Positions 50,320 through 61,879 of a stretch of 64,000 bases of DNA are shown one piece after another. The DNA is from Cyclospora cayetanensis (Eukaryota; Apicomplexa; Conoidasida; Eucoccidiorida; Eimeriidae). The notes under the pieces were generated by a model. It did no database searches. It worked only from the letters and a program-made list of their open reading frames with translations, and was not told the DNA's origin. The stretch lies in NCBI RefSeq assembly GCF_002999335.1, contig NW_020312763.1:310001-374000 (forward strand), read 5' to 3'. Each line of letters opens with the position of its first letter. Positions within the stretch are counted from its first letter, which is position 1. A program made the translations under genes and the position numbers.

Positions 50320-52310
50320 GTTGTTATATAGTAAACCCTTTTGCCACAAGAAATCGAACAAATCCAAAAAATTGGACTTCTCTGAGCATGGACTTCGAAA
50401 TTCTGCAGTAGAGTTAGGTTGGTGCACTCTATCTCTTCATTTGCCGTAGGGTGCTTCGCAGTGGCTATGTTATGATCAATGTTCAGACAGGTCACAAAAA
50501 CGCACATGAATTCGCACTGTCAAAGCCGCTTTGCAACACCTGGTGACGATCTAGGCATTACAGTGCGTACTATTCTGCCGTAGAACTTATCGCATGTCTG
50601 CAAAAGAATCGTGAGGGATTTTTCATCGTCGTGCCGTCATGTGAGTCGTTCCACCGACCGAACAGTTCGATTTTGTGCTCTGCACAAACCAATACTGCGC
50701 ATCAATGTTGAAATAAACAAACTAGGGAATCTCCACTTTGTTCTGAACCGAGCAAAAGTGTTTCAATATTCGGCCGTTCTAAATTTCGGCAGCAACGGAG
50801 GATACACTGGTGGTCAAAGCATGAGGTCCACTCACTTTTGACCACAACTGTGAACATTCATAAGTAATTGCAGTTGCGCTGCACCAGAGAGCGCATCGGC
50901 GACCAGGTTGGTGATCCCCTAATTATATATCACCGCAAAGCGCACAGCAGGAGGTACCCAAGCCATCTAATACCTCTAGAGCCACCGAAGCCATGGAAAA
51001 TCTTTGTTGGATGCACTTAAGTTTGTTTCTCTGTTTGGAGATTAAGAGGACACCCACGTGTATGTTACCTGCATTTTCCATGCCTAATCCCCACCCACTT
51101 ACTTCCTATTTCCTCACTGGATACGGATGCTTGGTGTTTGTGGAGCAATAGAGATAGCAAAGAACGATTTGGCGGTTTGAGAACGCGTAGCCTGTTGGTA
51201 GAAAGTATTTTCCACTGCTGCACCATCAGTCTACTTTTCTAGGGAGAATCGATACTCAGATTTGGGCAGCGCAAGTACGCGAGATGCTGTAAGGCGGCCG
51301 AGAAACTTTCTTGCGCCGGCGTTAGCCTCTTTGCATCAGGTCATAGACTGCAATTTCTTAGGTAGAGCAGCTGAATGGGCAGCGATCCGAGCAAAACCAA
51401 GACTGAAATTTTAGTAAGAACGTGCACACCCATAAAGCTCCACAGCATCCTAGCAGCTGCAAAATGGTAAAGTTCGCAGTTTTGTGTGCTTGAAATTTTT
51501 GCTGAACCTTGCTGTTTGTGCAGCCGAAATATGAAACCCTTCAAACACAATTCCACTCATGGAAAACGAGCACTTGTTTTCACACACCACTGTTCTCCCC
51601 AAAGCTGAAGCACACGCCAAAAGTGCTGCAGGTGCTCTTGGACCTGGCGGGTGTATTCTGAGATATCTTTCATGTAAACGAGTATCAGGCCCCCCTTGAT
51701 GAGCTCACAAATACCTTGGTCAGTTTGCCGCCGCAATTCGACTATGACACTAACAGGAGCAAACGGCATACTGGCATACTTGAAGCAACGACTCATAATT
51801 TCCCATTCTCGGCTTGGCACCTGGGTGAACGGAGACTTTTATAAAGAGGAATCTGTGGACTTAGATGCCGAGTAGACTGTCGATCCTTGTAGTTGTCAAA
51901 CGCATGCCTACTCTGAGGCATCATGAACTTCTGCTTCAGTGACATTCTTCACGGGTTTTACCTTAGCATGCATACGCCATATCCCGTTCTTCATTCGGCA
52001 GTAATGCCTAATTCTTCCCCAAAGTGCTTGTCACTTCCTGACCTTTGCCTTTTTTCTAACAAATTATCCCCCTAAGGCTAAATATTGCCTGCATGCAGCG
52101 CCACGTTTCACATAGGTACTGGATTTTCAGCGATTAGTTCAAAACAAGCTTGAAGACCATTGGGCAGCAAGCCTGCAAGAAGAATCTCGTCATTATGTAA
52201 GCGCATCCGCAAGTTCCCCCTTGATCTTTGCGCACCACCACATAATGCATTCCTGAGCTTCTTTTCTTACTGCGCTGCTCATCCACCTGCAGGTATACCT
52301 GGGTTAATGC
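50320..52310 (-). mobile_element. Degenerate Ty3/gypsy pol fragment D: RT and integrase
   Basis: The RT entry motif at about 52300-52180 (YVVVRKDQG, with a frameshift to GNLRMRL) is followed by the RT core in the frame 51820-51557 (ASMPFAPVSV, LILVYMKDISEYTRQVQEHL). The catalytic Y-x-D-D is YMKD here, so it is dead. The RT thumb/connection is at 51480-51380 (MLWSFMGVHVLTK). The integrase core lies at 50770-50330 (HPTANEEIECTNLTLLQNF, matching HPQTNGQ-ER-NRTL). The domain order is correct for a minus-strand element. Confidence 0.78.
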
Positions 52311-55300
52311 CGTGATGCACGGATCCAGCACAAAGTTTAGGCAAACCCGATAAGACACCCATTCATTTCTAAAGTAGCACATAGCTGGAGTAGCGTTTTG
52401 AATTCTTGGGCTTTGCCTCTCGCCCGCAAGCGTGACTCTTCAGGACTGTGCTACCGAGTAAAGGGCAGACTGCAAGCCTGCACCGTCCCTTCGAATTACG
52501 GATATACTACGCATTAAATTTCAAGTTTCGCTAGCAATGCTCAACTATTAAGCTCAAAGCTTCTGTCAGCGTGCAAATGACCGATAAGGGGTACCCAACC
52601 ACAATCTATCTTCTGGAGGCTCTTTCATTGTCCCGCAACCTCTGGCGGGGTTGCTATTGCTCTAGTACGCCGTTTTGTTCGCCAAGCTACTTCCTTCGGC
52701 TGGGCCCAGTTCCTTTTGCTCAAGGCTTTTGGCTCTTTGCATGTGCTTGCACCTCTTGTCTAGACTGGCCACTTTTTCAGTTAGAGAAGAAGTGTTGCTC
52801 GGAGGCTCTCTGGGGCTACTTAGAAGTAGGCTTTTCGGGGCCTTCCTTTTCCGCTCTGTAGGCTAGGACCTGTTTCAATAGCCCCGACATTCACAGGTTT
52901 TAAAAGTGGACTTGACTTTTCCTACTGAGCTAAAGAATCACAGTTCGCCTCGACATGCATTTAAAATGTCAAGTAGCCTATCGTGTATGAAAGACCCAAC
53001 AGTCCACTCTCTAGTCCCTAGATCGCTGCCCATTCTGCCTTCAGCACATTTCAAGTCGAACCCAGAGTAACCAGTAACAGAGCAGACGTTGGTCTAAGCT
53101 GTTCATTTTGTGAATTAGAGACCATACTTTTCCAGATACGGATATACTGATAGATTATCCTGCGTACACCGTCTCATCTTCCCAAGCGCAATCGCGCTAA
53201 TCCTGGCATAACCGATGATGATGAGTTGCAGCAATCCCTGGAAGCAAACAACTTTTTCTGCATGAAAAGAGCAACCAGCAAAGCTCTTTTTCAATAAACG
53301 GTCCCCTAGTACCACTGGCTCCGCGTCATCTGATGGGTAAGAAGTAAGCTACATCTCCTACTGGTAGATGATTCCCTCGTGACCTTGCCCATCCTTATGG
53401 GTGTCACTCTCTACTGGTAGGATTAGCTCATCAACACACCCCAAAACGCTTTGGCAGCAGAAAAATCATAGCTGTCTATCAGCTGCCGAGCTATTGTGTA
53501 TGCATCAGCTTGCAGGGCGGCCTCTCTTGGCCGCCCCAACAGATGTTGCGCCACCGTCAGTTTCTACACGAGCTTCATCGTCCCACACTTGCAAAAGAGA
53601 AACAAACTAATATCTGAAAAAATATCTGGTTAAAACGAAACAGCTGCTGTAGGGCACCTTGACGTCCAATTGCGTTCTCATCCAGCGGATGAGGGGGGAG
53701 CAGTGGCATCGACCATGTGGTGGTATCAAGTTTAATGATTCATCAAAGGTCTCCATTGGGAGACACTTAGCTTCAAATTAAATAACCACTTCTTTTGAAT
53801 CTTCTCAAGTGACTTTATGAATGATTCCAGCTCTTTCTTCCTCAGGCCCATCCGAGTTCCCAATACTGAGGGTAGAACGAGAGCTACGACGCTGGCTGCT
53901 GCACCCTCTAAGCACGTCGAGCATTCACAGCTTGCTGCAGATGGCATCTACCGCACAAGCGCACAAAACGTTGTCTTGTTCTATTGATTCATCTACTAGT
54001 CAATTATTAACTAGTGCAGTACAGGGGCTGAAGTGTTGCCTGGCTCGCCGCGCCTTATTCCTGAAAACAGTTTCCTGCGCCATGTAAATCGTTCAGTGAA
54101 ACCTCTCAATGGCAACTGAGTCAAGTCATGGACATAAAGGGCTTCTGCATAAGCTACGATGTCTCTGTCCCCGTGTAGCTCCAACAGTACTTACGGTTGA
54201 GTTGGGTGGCAATCTCACTGAACTGCAGGCAGTACACCTGTTTTGCAAGACCACTAACTGCAACGCCTAAAATTACCAGGAATGAACAGCAGGCTAGTGT
54301 ATGGGCTTGGGAGGCAAGCAAGAAAGGCTGGGGGACAGTCTGTTCCCTTTTCACAGAGCGGTCCTGCCACCTTGAGTCGTGACGTAGGCAATATGCGTAA
54401 ATAGTATAGTGCAATATAATGGGCGGTGTATATTGTGTTTTACTACGCACGCTGTGGTGGTAGCAACCTATAGTAGCCAATAAAGCCTGGTCTCATTCGT
54501 CATTTGGAGACTAGGAGCAAACGGTAGTCGCGAAATGGAGGAATTTTTTTTGCGTTTTTACTATGTTGCACTACCTGGAACCGAAACAGGGGTGAGGGGA
54601 ATTAGGTTTAAGTGGTGTGCAAAATGTAACTTTGTGTAGCACCATGTCCAGACAAGCAGCTTTTCCGTTGTGGAGCTATTTTGAGAGCTGGTAAACCTTT
54701 TTTTGCCTGATTAAATCTTTTTGCCAATAGGTGTGCAACGGTTTGCTGAGGTACGTTCCAGTTGCATCAAGCGTCTCGCCGATTGGGCAAAGAAGCGGTA
54801 AGAGCTGGGACGGCATGGATTACAATCTCATAGAAAAAGAGCCAGCATTTTATCAGGTGTACAAATGATGCTACGCATAACCCATCCGACTCAAATTGCG
54901 ATGGTGGTAGTTTATGAGTTCTTGCCTGGCGAACACAACAGTAAGAACTATTTGGGATTTAGTAGCAGCCTTCTGCTCACCATTGCTTAGCGTTGGTCGC
55001 CGAGGATTGCTGCGGACGATCGCAGGGACTGACGAGAGCAAAAGGTGGCTTTCTGGTAGATTCAGATGCCGCGCTGTGCGCTGTAGGGAGCTCACACGTG
55101 ATCGGCACAAGTAATTGTGTTGATAGCCGAGCGTGTCCATCACACTGCAGTGGTTAAGCTGGTAGTGTCGAGGCGCGAATGGAAGCTAGTTTGTGTTCCG
55201 ATAGCTTCACCAAACCAGTGTCGTTGCCTGTGCTCGTATAGAATGGGAATTCTACATGTGAAACACATTTGAAGCAGCAATAGGCGGTGCTCACACAGTT

Positions 55301-56430
55301 CCTCCATTTGCTTGCTTTATGATAAAATGACCGTGAGAGATCTACGCTGAAAGGATTACAGCAGAAGAATGTTTTCCACTGGAAGAGTTAGGCTCCTGCC
55401 GTAAGCTGGGCAACGCATGAATCATCATTGCTCAGGCCTAGTGAACTGCAAGCAATCTCAATAGGACCCGGCAATTGTCTAAGCCATGGAACATACGTGT
55501 CAAGGTCAACTGCCAAAAGTAGCTAGGCATTGTGTCTATGATGACTAGTGCGATTTACCAAGGAGCATCATTTTGACTCCCGGGCAGTGACCCTCGTGCT
55601 TACCCCTACGTTAGCCATTGAGGCTGGAGCTACCATCCACATCTCACTAGAAAATCCCGCCTAGTGCGTTTGCAGCACTGAAGTGTCCTAGAATCCGGCC
55701 TTTGTGCGGATACGTGCGAATCGTCCGCCTTCACACAGATCAGTTGCCTTCGCGGTAAGGTACGCAAGAAACCAGGGAGTTTTGAAGCTCCCGTTCTATG
55801 CTGATATTGGTAGTTCTGTTGCACTTCCAATTTTTAGGGAGATCGTAGAGCGGGAACGATCATTGATTTCTAAGAGAATTGCATATGTTCGTTACCCCTG
55901 GTCACCAATGGTTTCGTCTTATCATCTTATTGTGCGCCTCGAAGAGCCTAACGATTCACCGAAACCACATCCCGAAGCTTGAAACACACATTCAAACGCC
56001 GCTTGCTAACATTACGCTATTCCCCCTCCTGAGCTTTGCAAATGCATTTGTGTACATTCGCCACCTGCTCTCCGAGCCTCTCCGCTTTTACAAGTGGCAG
56101 CTGAGCTTGAGCCACTAGGTCCAGGCCTGAATCCGAAGGCTGCTCTGTATTGTAGATTAAGAATGTGAAGGATTCTGGGTAGAGGAATGTAAGTTTGGTC
56201 ATTAACATACGCATCACAAGAAAGAAAATCAACAGAAGAAACTGAATTTGTGACAATGGAGTCGCACTTATCGCAGAAGATTGTGGCTGCTGCACTCTGT
56301 CTCCCTGTCTGCCTCATGGTACTTTGCACTGCTCCCACGGTGGTTAATGGTTTTGTGAGTCATAAGCGCATGCCAAAATGCATTGACAGATTTCAGAGTC
56401 CTATTTAAAATGATACTCCTGGGGATTATG
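52311..56430. other. 4-kb stretch without assignable gene
   Basis: Short frames on both strands only. The 96-codon plus frame at 52571 is Cys/Phe/Leu-rich, and its reverse complement reads as a Lys-rich polar chain, so it could be a decayed gag of the minus-strand elements. That is speculation. No pol motif was recognised here. Confidence 0.3.
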
Positions 56431-56439
56431 TGAGCTTCT

Positions 56440-57340
56440 AGACGCGCGAAAAATAAGTAAGCGACTTACTGAGCCGTGACAGCTGGAGGATGATACTCAG
56501 TGCAAAGTTGTGGAGTCTGTCGTCGACAATGTTGATGCCATCCTCAGCATTGACCTCCGACAGTCCGATAAAAAAGTCAATAGTTAAATTAGTTCAAATT
56601 CTGCCTGGAATCACAGGGATTTACGAGCTTCCGGGTTCAGGACAGTTTGGCTGCTCCGGCTGCTGACAATCTGAGCATGATTATGCATCGGGCACTCTCG
56701 CCCATCCCCTGGCACCAGAGAAACCATGAACGCTTCTTCACTGGAATGAGAATCCGACCATGACACCCCCAAAATATGATGATATGGGTTGCGGAAAACG
56801 GCACTGCAGAACTAAGTGAACACCAACAACCGAATGTCTTATTGGCTTATTTTGAGTCGCAGGAAGCCAATGCTGGTCGTGGTGGTGTTATACGTTTTTG
56901 CCAGTCTAGATTTCGGAAGTGGTAGCAAGCGCGTGGGTGTCAAAATCATATGCCTCACTCAATATAAAAAGACGTCGTGAGTCATTCCGGACAAAAGCGC
57001 TTGCGCTGCACAGTAGAAATCCGCTGGGCACGGAGCGAGAGGGCGATGGCATCCGCAGTATCCAATGCCTTCACAATACTGAACCGTAAGATCGTACTTC
57101 AGGAGGCCACTAAGCTGGAGAACACCTGTTGGGATAGCAAAGTCTTGAACCTTCCTTGGAAGATACACTAAAGAATGATAGGTTGTCTGCAAAGTACGGT
57201 TGCGGCCATGTAAAATGTACAGGCGTGTTAGTTCGCTTCAGCACCCCACAAAGAGGTTTCTCGCGCCGGACACCACTGCTGAAGTTCGGTGGAATTCCGA
57301 AAATGATAAGCAATACTTCGATGCCTTAAAGCTTCGTAGC
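56440..57340 (-). mobile_element. Degenerate Ty3/gypsy pol fragment E1: RT end, RNase H, integrase
   Basis: The frame 57313-57110 covers the RT connection into RNase H (GIPPNFSSGVRREKPLCGVL, then FTWPQPYFADNL and KEGSRLCYP, matching the family F-W-ecq-aF-lk-L-yp pattern). Integrase follows at about 56570-56500 (GLSEVNAEDGINIVDDRLHNF with a one-residue break from the D-l-VVDRLSKfaHF pattern). Stops and frameshifts occur throughout, and the spacing indicates internal deletions. Confidence 0.65.
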
Positions 57341-58319
57341 CTATTTAAAGGTAGCCGCACCAACGGCTGTGTCGAAAGGATTGGTTGCTAGGAAGGGGTG
57401 GCGCTTGTGATCCGGCAGCGCAGCTGCCGGAGAAGTTGTCAGGGGTCTGATATGCTTTCCTTGCCCCGGCATCAGCCTCCTCCCTGTAGGTCACATACTA
57501 CTACTATTCTGAAGTATATTAGTCAAGAGAGTAGTGAGCAGGGTGAGATTTCGCTGGAAAGAAATTTTGGAAATAGGACGCAAACCTATAGTGTTTAGCC
57601 CAAAAGTAATCGCCCTGCCTTCATCGCTTCAGTTTTCCACCTATCTGGTTCAATATTTGCTAATAAATAATGAAAAACAGACATTGCAGGTGTACACACG
57701 AAAATGCATGCTTGTGCGCGTAAAAACACCACCACGTTTCCCTCAATAACCGAGGCGTACGCCGTAGTTGCTGTGGGTGTTTGTGTGGACTATAACCTTG
57801 TTACACGCCCAATAAGGATGTTATGCATACACAATCTACAATTCCCGCCTACTGCCAGTCCATAAATCAAGCGTAGACACTTTTGGTTTGGTGCGCGAGT
57901 CCCGGGGATGGTCCCAAAATGCATGCGATAGCAAACCATCAGGCCGCAGCCCCAGGCATAGCCACTGGGCGCCTGCATGCACCATGAAAGCATTAAGCTG
58001 AATCCTCAATGTACTGAAGACAATCGCCGTGGAGAAACAGCTTGCAAAGACTGGTTGGGCTAAACGGGATGCGGCCTCAATCTTAGGGGTGACCCATTAG
58101 AACAGACAGTCATAATTCTAGCATCCTGCTAGCCTGTGATTAAAAGTGATGCGCTAGGGCCATCATATGTGATGCCTGGGTACAGAGGACATCTGTAGAG
58201 CTAAGCAGATTAGTATTAGCTCGAGCGTTTGACTAACTTCCTAGTGCGCCTAGTTTTACACCAATTCTGAAGTTTTTCTATCAATTCTGAGACTGCTTCC
58301 ACGTAGGAAATCATCCAGC

Positions 58320-58510
58320 CCTAGCTGTTAGGTTTAAAAACACACCCAAGAACTTGACATTGCCATTCTCCAGCGCAGTGCCAAATCCAAGTAGCATACA
58401 AGCATACCTGGGTCTGCGCGCAAAAGTGTTTAACGCTGTGATGTGCTTGTCATCTGGGTGAATGAGAATTTACAAGAGAGGGTCTATAGGGTAAAATCTT
58501 GAGTCCGTTT
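58320..58510 (-). mobile_element. Degenerate Ty3/gypsy RT fragment E2
   Basis: A short minus-strand segment reads ILIHPDDKHITALN and then ENGNVKFLGVFLN, matching the region from the RT catalytic strand to the VKFLGH motif. The Y-DD box itself is interrupted by a stop. It may be the 5' part of fragment E1, about 1 kb away, or a separate copy. Confidence 0.5.
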
Positions 58511-58519
58511 GTGAACCGT

Positions 58520-60690
58520 GAGACATGGCGAATAAGCCACATAATGAAGTACTAAATGTCCCTGCTCCTCAATGATCTTGATCAGGGGACTTACATTAAA
58601 GCACGCACGCCAACATCCGTCCAGTCTTATGTCAAAACCGAAAACATCCCAAAGCGGTGGTCGGCTCCTACACCTTGCCTCTTCCTGCAAATCATCCACC
58701 TGATGGCTATTTAACCCTTCAAATCCAGAGAGACGTTGATCTGGCGAGCGTAGCTTGACGCTGACAGCTGGACGAGCACAATACCTTGCGCTGGACCACC
58801 AGCGGGTGGCCAGCCTGCTGTCAGCTCGTCGTTATCTAGCATGTTTGCAAAATGAGCCTTTGTACAGCAATATTACCATTAAAAGTTGGCTATCTTTTAA
58901 GAAAATCCCCAAATAACCAATGTGCTTCCAAAGTACTAAAATTATACGTATGCTTCGAATTGTCTCCTACTGCAATTCTGCGTCGTCTCCTGGGATAAAA
59001 GTTCCACTTTACAACTAGTTTCAGGTAACGCGAGTAATGCTCAGACTATAATGATGAACCTAACCTCGCGTTTTTGAACCACGGAGAGTTTCGAACTGCG
59101 GCGCTACCCCATTTGACCCCCTCCACTGCCCCGCAGCCTGCCTGGGGGACTTTCCACTTCCTCGATGCGCGTCCTTTGCCTGCCAAAGTGTCGATATTTC
59201 AAATTCTTTTCACGTTGTTCAGGTTCTCTGGTTTTTCCTGCGCTTGTAGTTCCGTATTAGATTACCGAATCTTCCAAGATCAAACCCGTGTGTTGCTGTA
59301 GGGCTGTTGGGATGCCTAGGAGAGCAAATATCCTCTGCCTCCTTTTCTGGTTTATCTTTCAGTCTACACTATGCCTGGTTTCACAGCCGAGGTATTCCTA
59401 CGTTTCAAAGCCTGACTCGGCTCTTGTCATTCCGCTAGAGAAAATGGAGTTGCGCTCGTTTGCGTGTGAAGCTTCATTTAATCCATCACTTGCGGAAGCT
59501 TCCCTGGTCAATTGCTTGCATACTGAGCCACTGCTCGTCCTGTGACCGCCTGGTGTTATATCTCGAGTAAATCCGAGAAAAGCCACTGATAAACCAGTTT
59601 TCTACGTTGTTGCATTTTGCGGACTAAAGCTCCACATTTCTCGACATACCGACCAGTTGATATATTCCCCTAGCTACCATCTAAATTTTCCGAAGGCCTG
59701 TTTTTGACCTTTCTTCCGCACGAAACGATTCCTCAGTGTCTATTGAAATAATTTAATTGTACTGATTTCTACACATAAAGAAGTTTCGCTACATCCTTAG
59801 TCACCCTTGAAGTACTTATCCATCCAGGGACGCGCTCTATGAAGCACTCGGCTTCATTATTCGGAATGCACAAATCGACGTGCATCCCCAACGACTGCTT
59901 ACATCTTCAGGTTCTTGCTCAGCCGAACGCCCATCATATGTTATTGGTCTGTCTAGTATCATCGACCCATCCATACACATTTGTCAGCTAAAAAATATGG
60001 AATGCTATCAGCAGTGGTGATGCTGCGTTTACATCGGCTTGCAAGCCGACCTCGGATACCTTAAGAAGCGTTGCGTCGCGATGGAATTCCATCGCCGGTG
60101 CCCCAGCAGCATCCCAGCCTTCTAGGCAATATAGCGACTGAATGCAGAAACTTTCAAGCATTAGTCGGTAGCGGAGACATTATGGCGATGTAAATTTCAT
60201 GGTTATCACGACTCTGGAAGCTCTATCGCCATCCTTTTTTTTCTGACCTGATCTGGCGTGTACGTAACTTGAGTTTCATCAAATAAACTCCAGCTATATC
60301 TGTTTAAGCGTAGCCATGCTCTTGAGGGGGCCGATCTTTAGAGGGTCGGCTTTCCATGCAACTGGAGTATGCTTCACGGACGGATGGGTGATACGTTTAA
60401 TATCGGGGCTGAATAAAGTATCTAAGGAGTTTGACAACGCCTCGCAAATAAGAGTATCGCTATTCAGTTATTCGTAACAGAATCTCCGACAAACGTTGTG
60501 TACTGTGCAAGGAGTTTTAGTGCCCCCAAGGTGACCGTGCGAGGCCGCGAAGCCGGGAAAACGGTGACCAAGGAGGAGAGGACTGCGGGCTATTCGACAA
60601 AACATGATTGACAATGTGTATCGAATGCATAGGAAACATTACAGAAACTATTCGAAATGTCTATTCCAGTGCATATACTGATCGACTCTA
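58520..60690. other. Stretch without assignable gene
   Basis: Only short frames. The plus-strand frame 59288-59545 starts with a hydrophobic leader (ILCLLFWFIFQSTLCLVS), but it ends after 85 codons and has no phased continuation that I could support. Confidence 0.3.
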
Positions 60691-60699
60691 TAACACACC

Positions 60700-61870
60700 C
60701 GGAAATATGGCTTTCGCGCTAGGGTAGCCGTTATAGTTGCATATATTGACGGCACACCAGAAATTATACACGCCGTGGTAATGCTTTCAAATTGCTGTGT
60801 TATCCGGTACTAAGACTGTCGCCGGCCTGTGGCACACCAATTAGCAGAACAGTCACTACTGCTGGAGTACACCAAAAATCAAGAGGCGTAGGCCAGGTGG
60901 CAACTGCAAACAGCATAAAGGAACCAGACGCATGACATTCTCCCAGTTGTGCTCATGTCAACATTCGGCACAAATCTCTCTAGAACACCCAAGTGACATG
61001 TTTCGGCTAACGTAGTACTCATGCCAATACAGATGGCGGGCCTGGCGCCACTAATCTCACAGCTGGGGACACCTGGGGCCCCAAATGTGTACTGATCTCA
61101 ACAACTCACACGAAGTCAAGATGGGGTGCCTCATGCTCAAGAAACAACAGAAGATCCAAAGCAATGGTCGATGGCATCTTATTACGCGTCTCCAACATCG
61201 TGGTATCTGCAGCTAGTTGGGTAGCATGCAATCGGTGCTGCCCGCCTTCATCTTGGTTGTCCGGTTTTCATCCGTGGGATTGACTGGTGGTGCAACCCAA
61301 CCGGACTATCCATCGTAGATACAGGCTACAAACTCTCCCCAAGCTTTAAGCAAAACAAAATACGACTTGTCTTGCAGTGTGGTATGAGAGTACAAAAGAA
61401 AGATTCCGTGAGGGGTTGATACTATACCAGAACTAGCCAAACAAGAATGGACAGTACCGGTGGCAAAGGACCACAGTGCTATAAGCGAAACAAGAGAACG
61501 TTCTAAAAAGGGTGAAACTGGGCGCGTTGCACGGGATCTGGAAAATTGAAGAAAGTGGATGGTGATCGTTTGTGTACGGAGGAAGGGGGGAAGACACAAC
61601 CCCTCTTCAAGAAGCTGGGTAGGTTGCCTCGCATGCAATGAGACCATACACCGATTCCAAGAGTGTTTTAATGTGAACTACTAGTATGCCAAGAAGCATG
61701 TCGATACCATATGTGTAGGGCCTAAGTTTCCAGCTAGTGCAGTTGCTGAGTATTGAAGACGCAAATTTGGGAGTGAACTCTAAGAGCCCGAAGGCGAGCA
61801 AGGGAAACTTGGAGGCCCAGCAGTTCAATACGATCCATTCGAGGAAAGTGAAATCTTTAACCTTGATAGC
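60700..61870 (+). mobile_element. Degenerate Ty1/copia-like pol fragment: RT to RNase H
   Basis: On the plus strand an RT palm motif reads VAVIVAYIDGTPEI (60724-60765), where copia elements have a V-YVDD box. It is followed by SLLLEYTKNQEA near 60850-60890, like the copia LSQxxYI segment. About 900 bp further, PYTDSKSVLM (61644-61673) matches the DSKS signature of copia RNase H. An alternative frame just after it gives KHVDT, the next landmark. The distance between the two motifs is close to that in intact copia pol. Stops and frameshifts are frequent and YVDD is mutated to YIDG. No terminal repeats or integrase were identified. Confidence 0.5.
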
Positions 61871-61879
61871 AGTCTCCTG

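Noticed and set aside
54871..55143. Minus-strand 90-codon frame as a further retroelement domain
   Set aside because: Compared with RNase H and integrase zinc-finger patterns, it shows no ordered motif.
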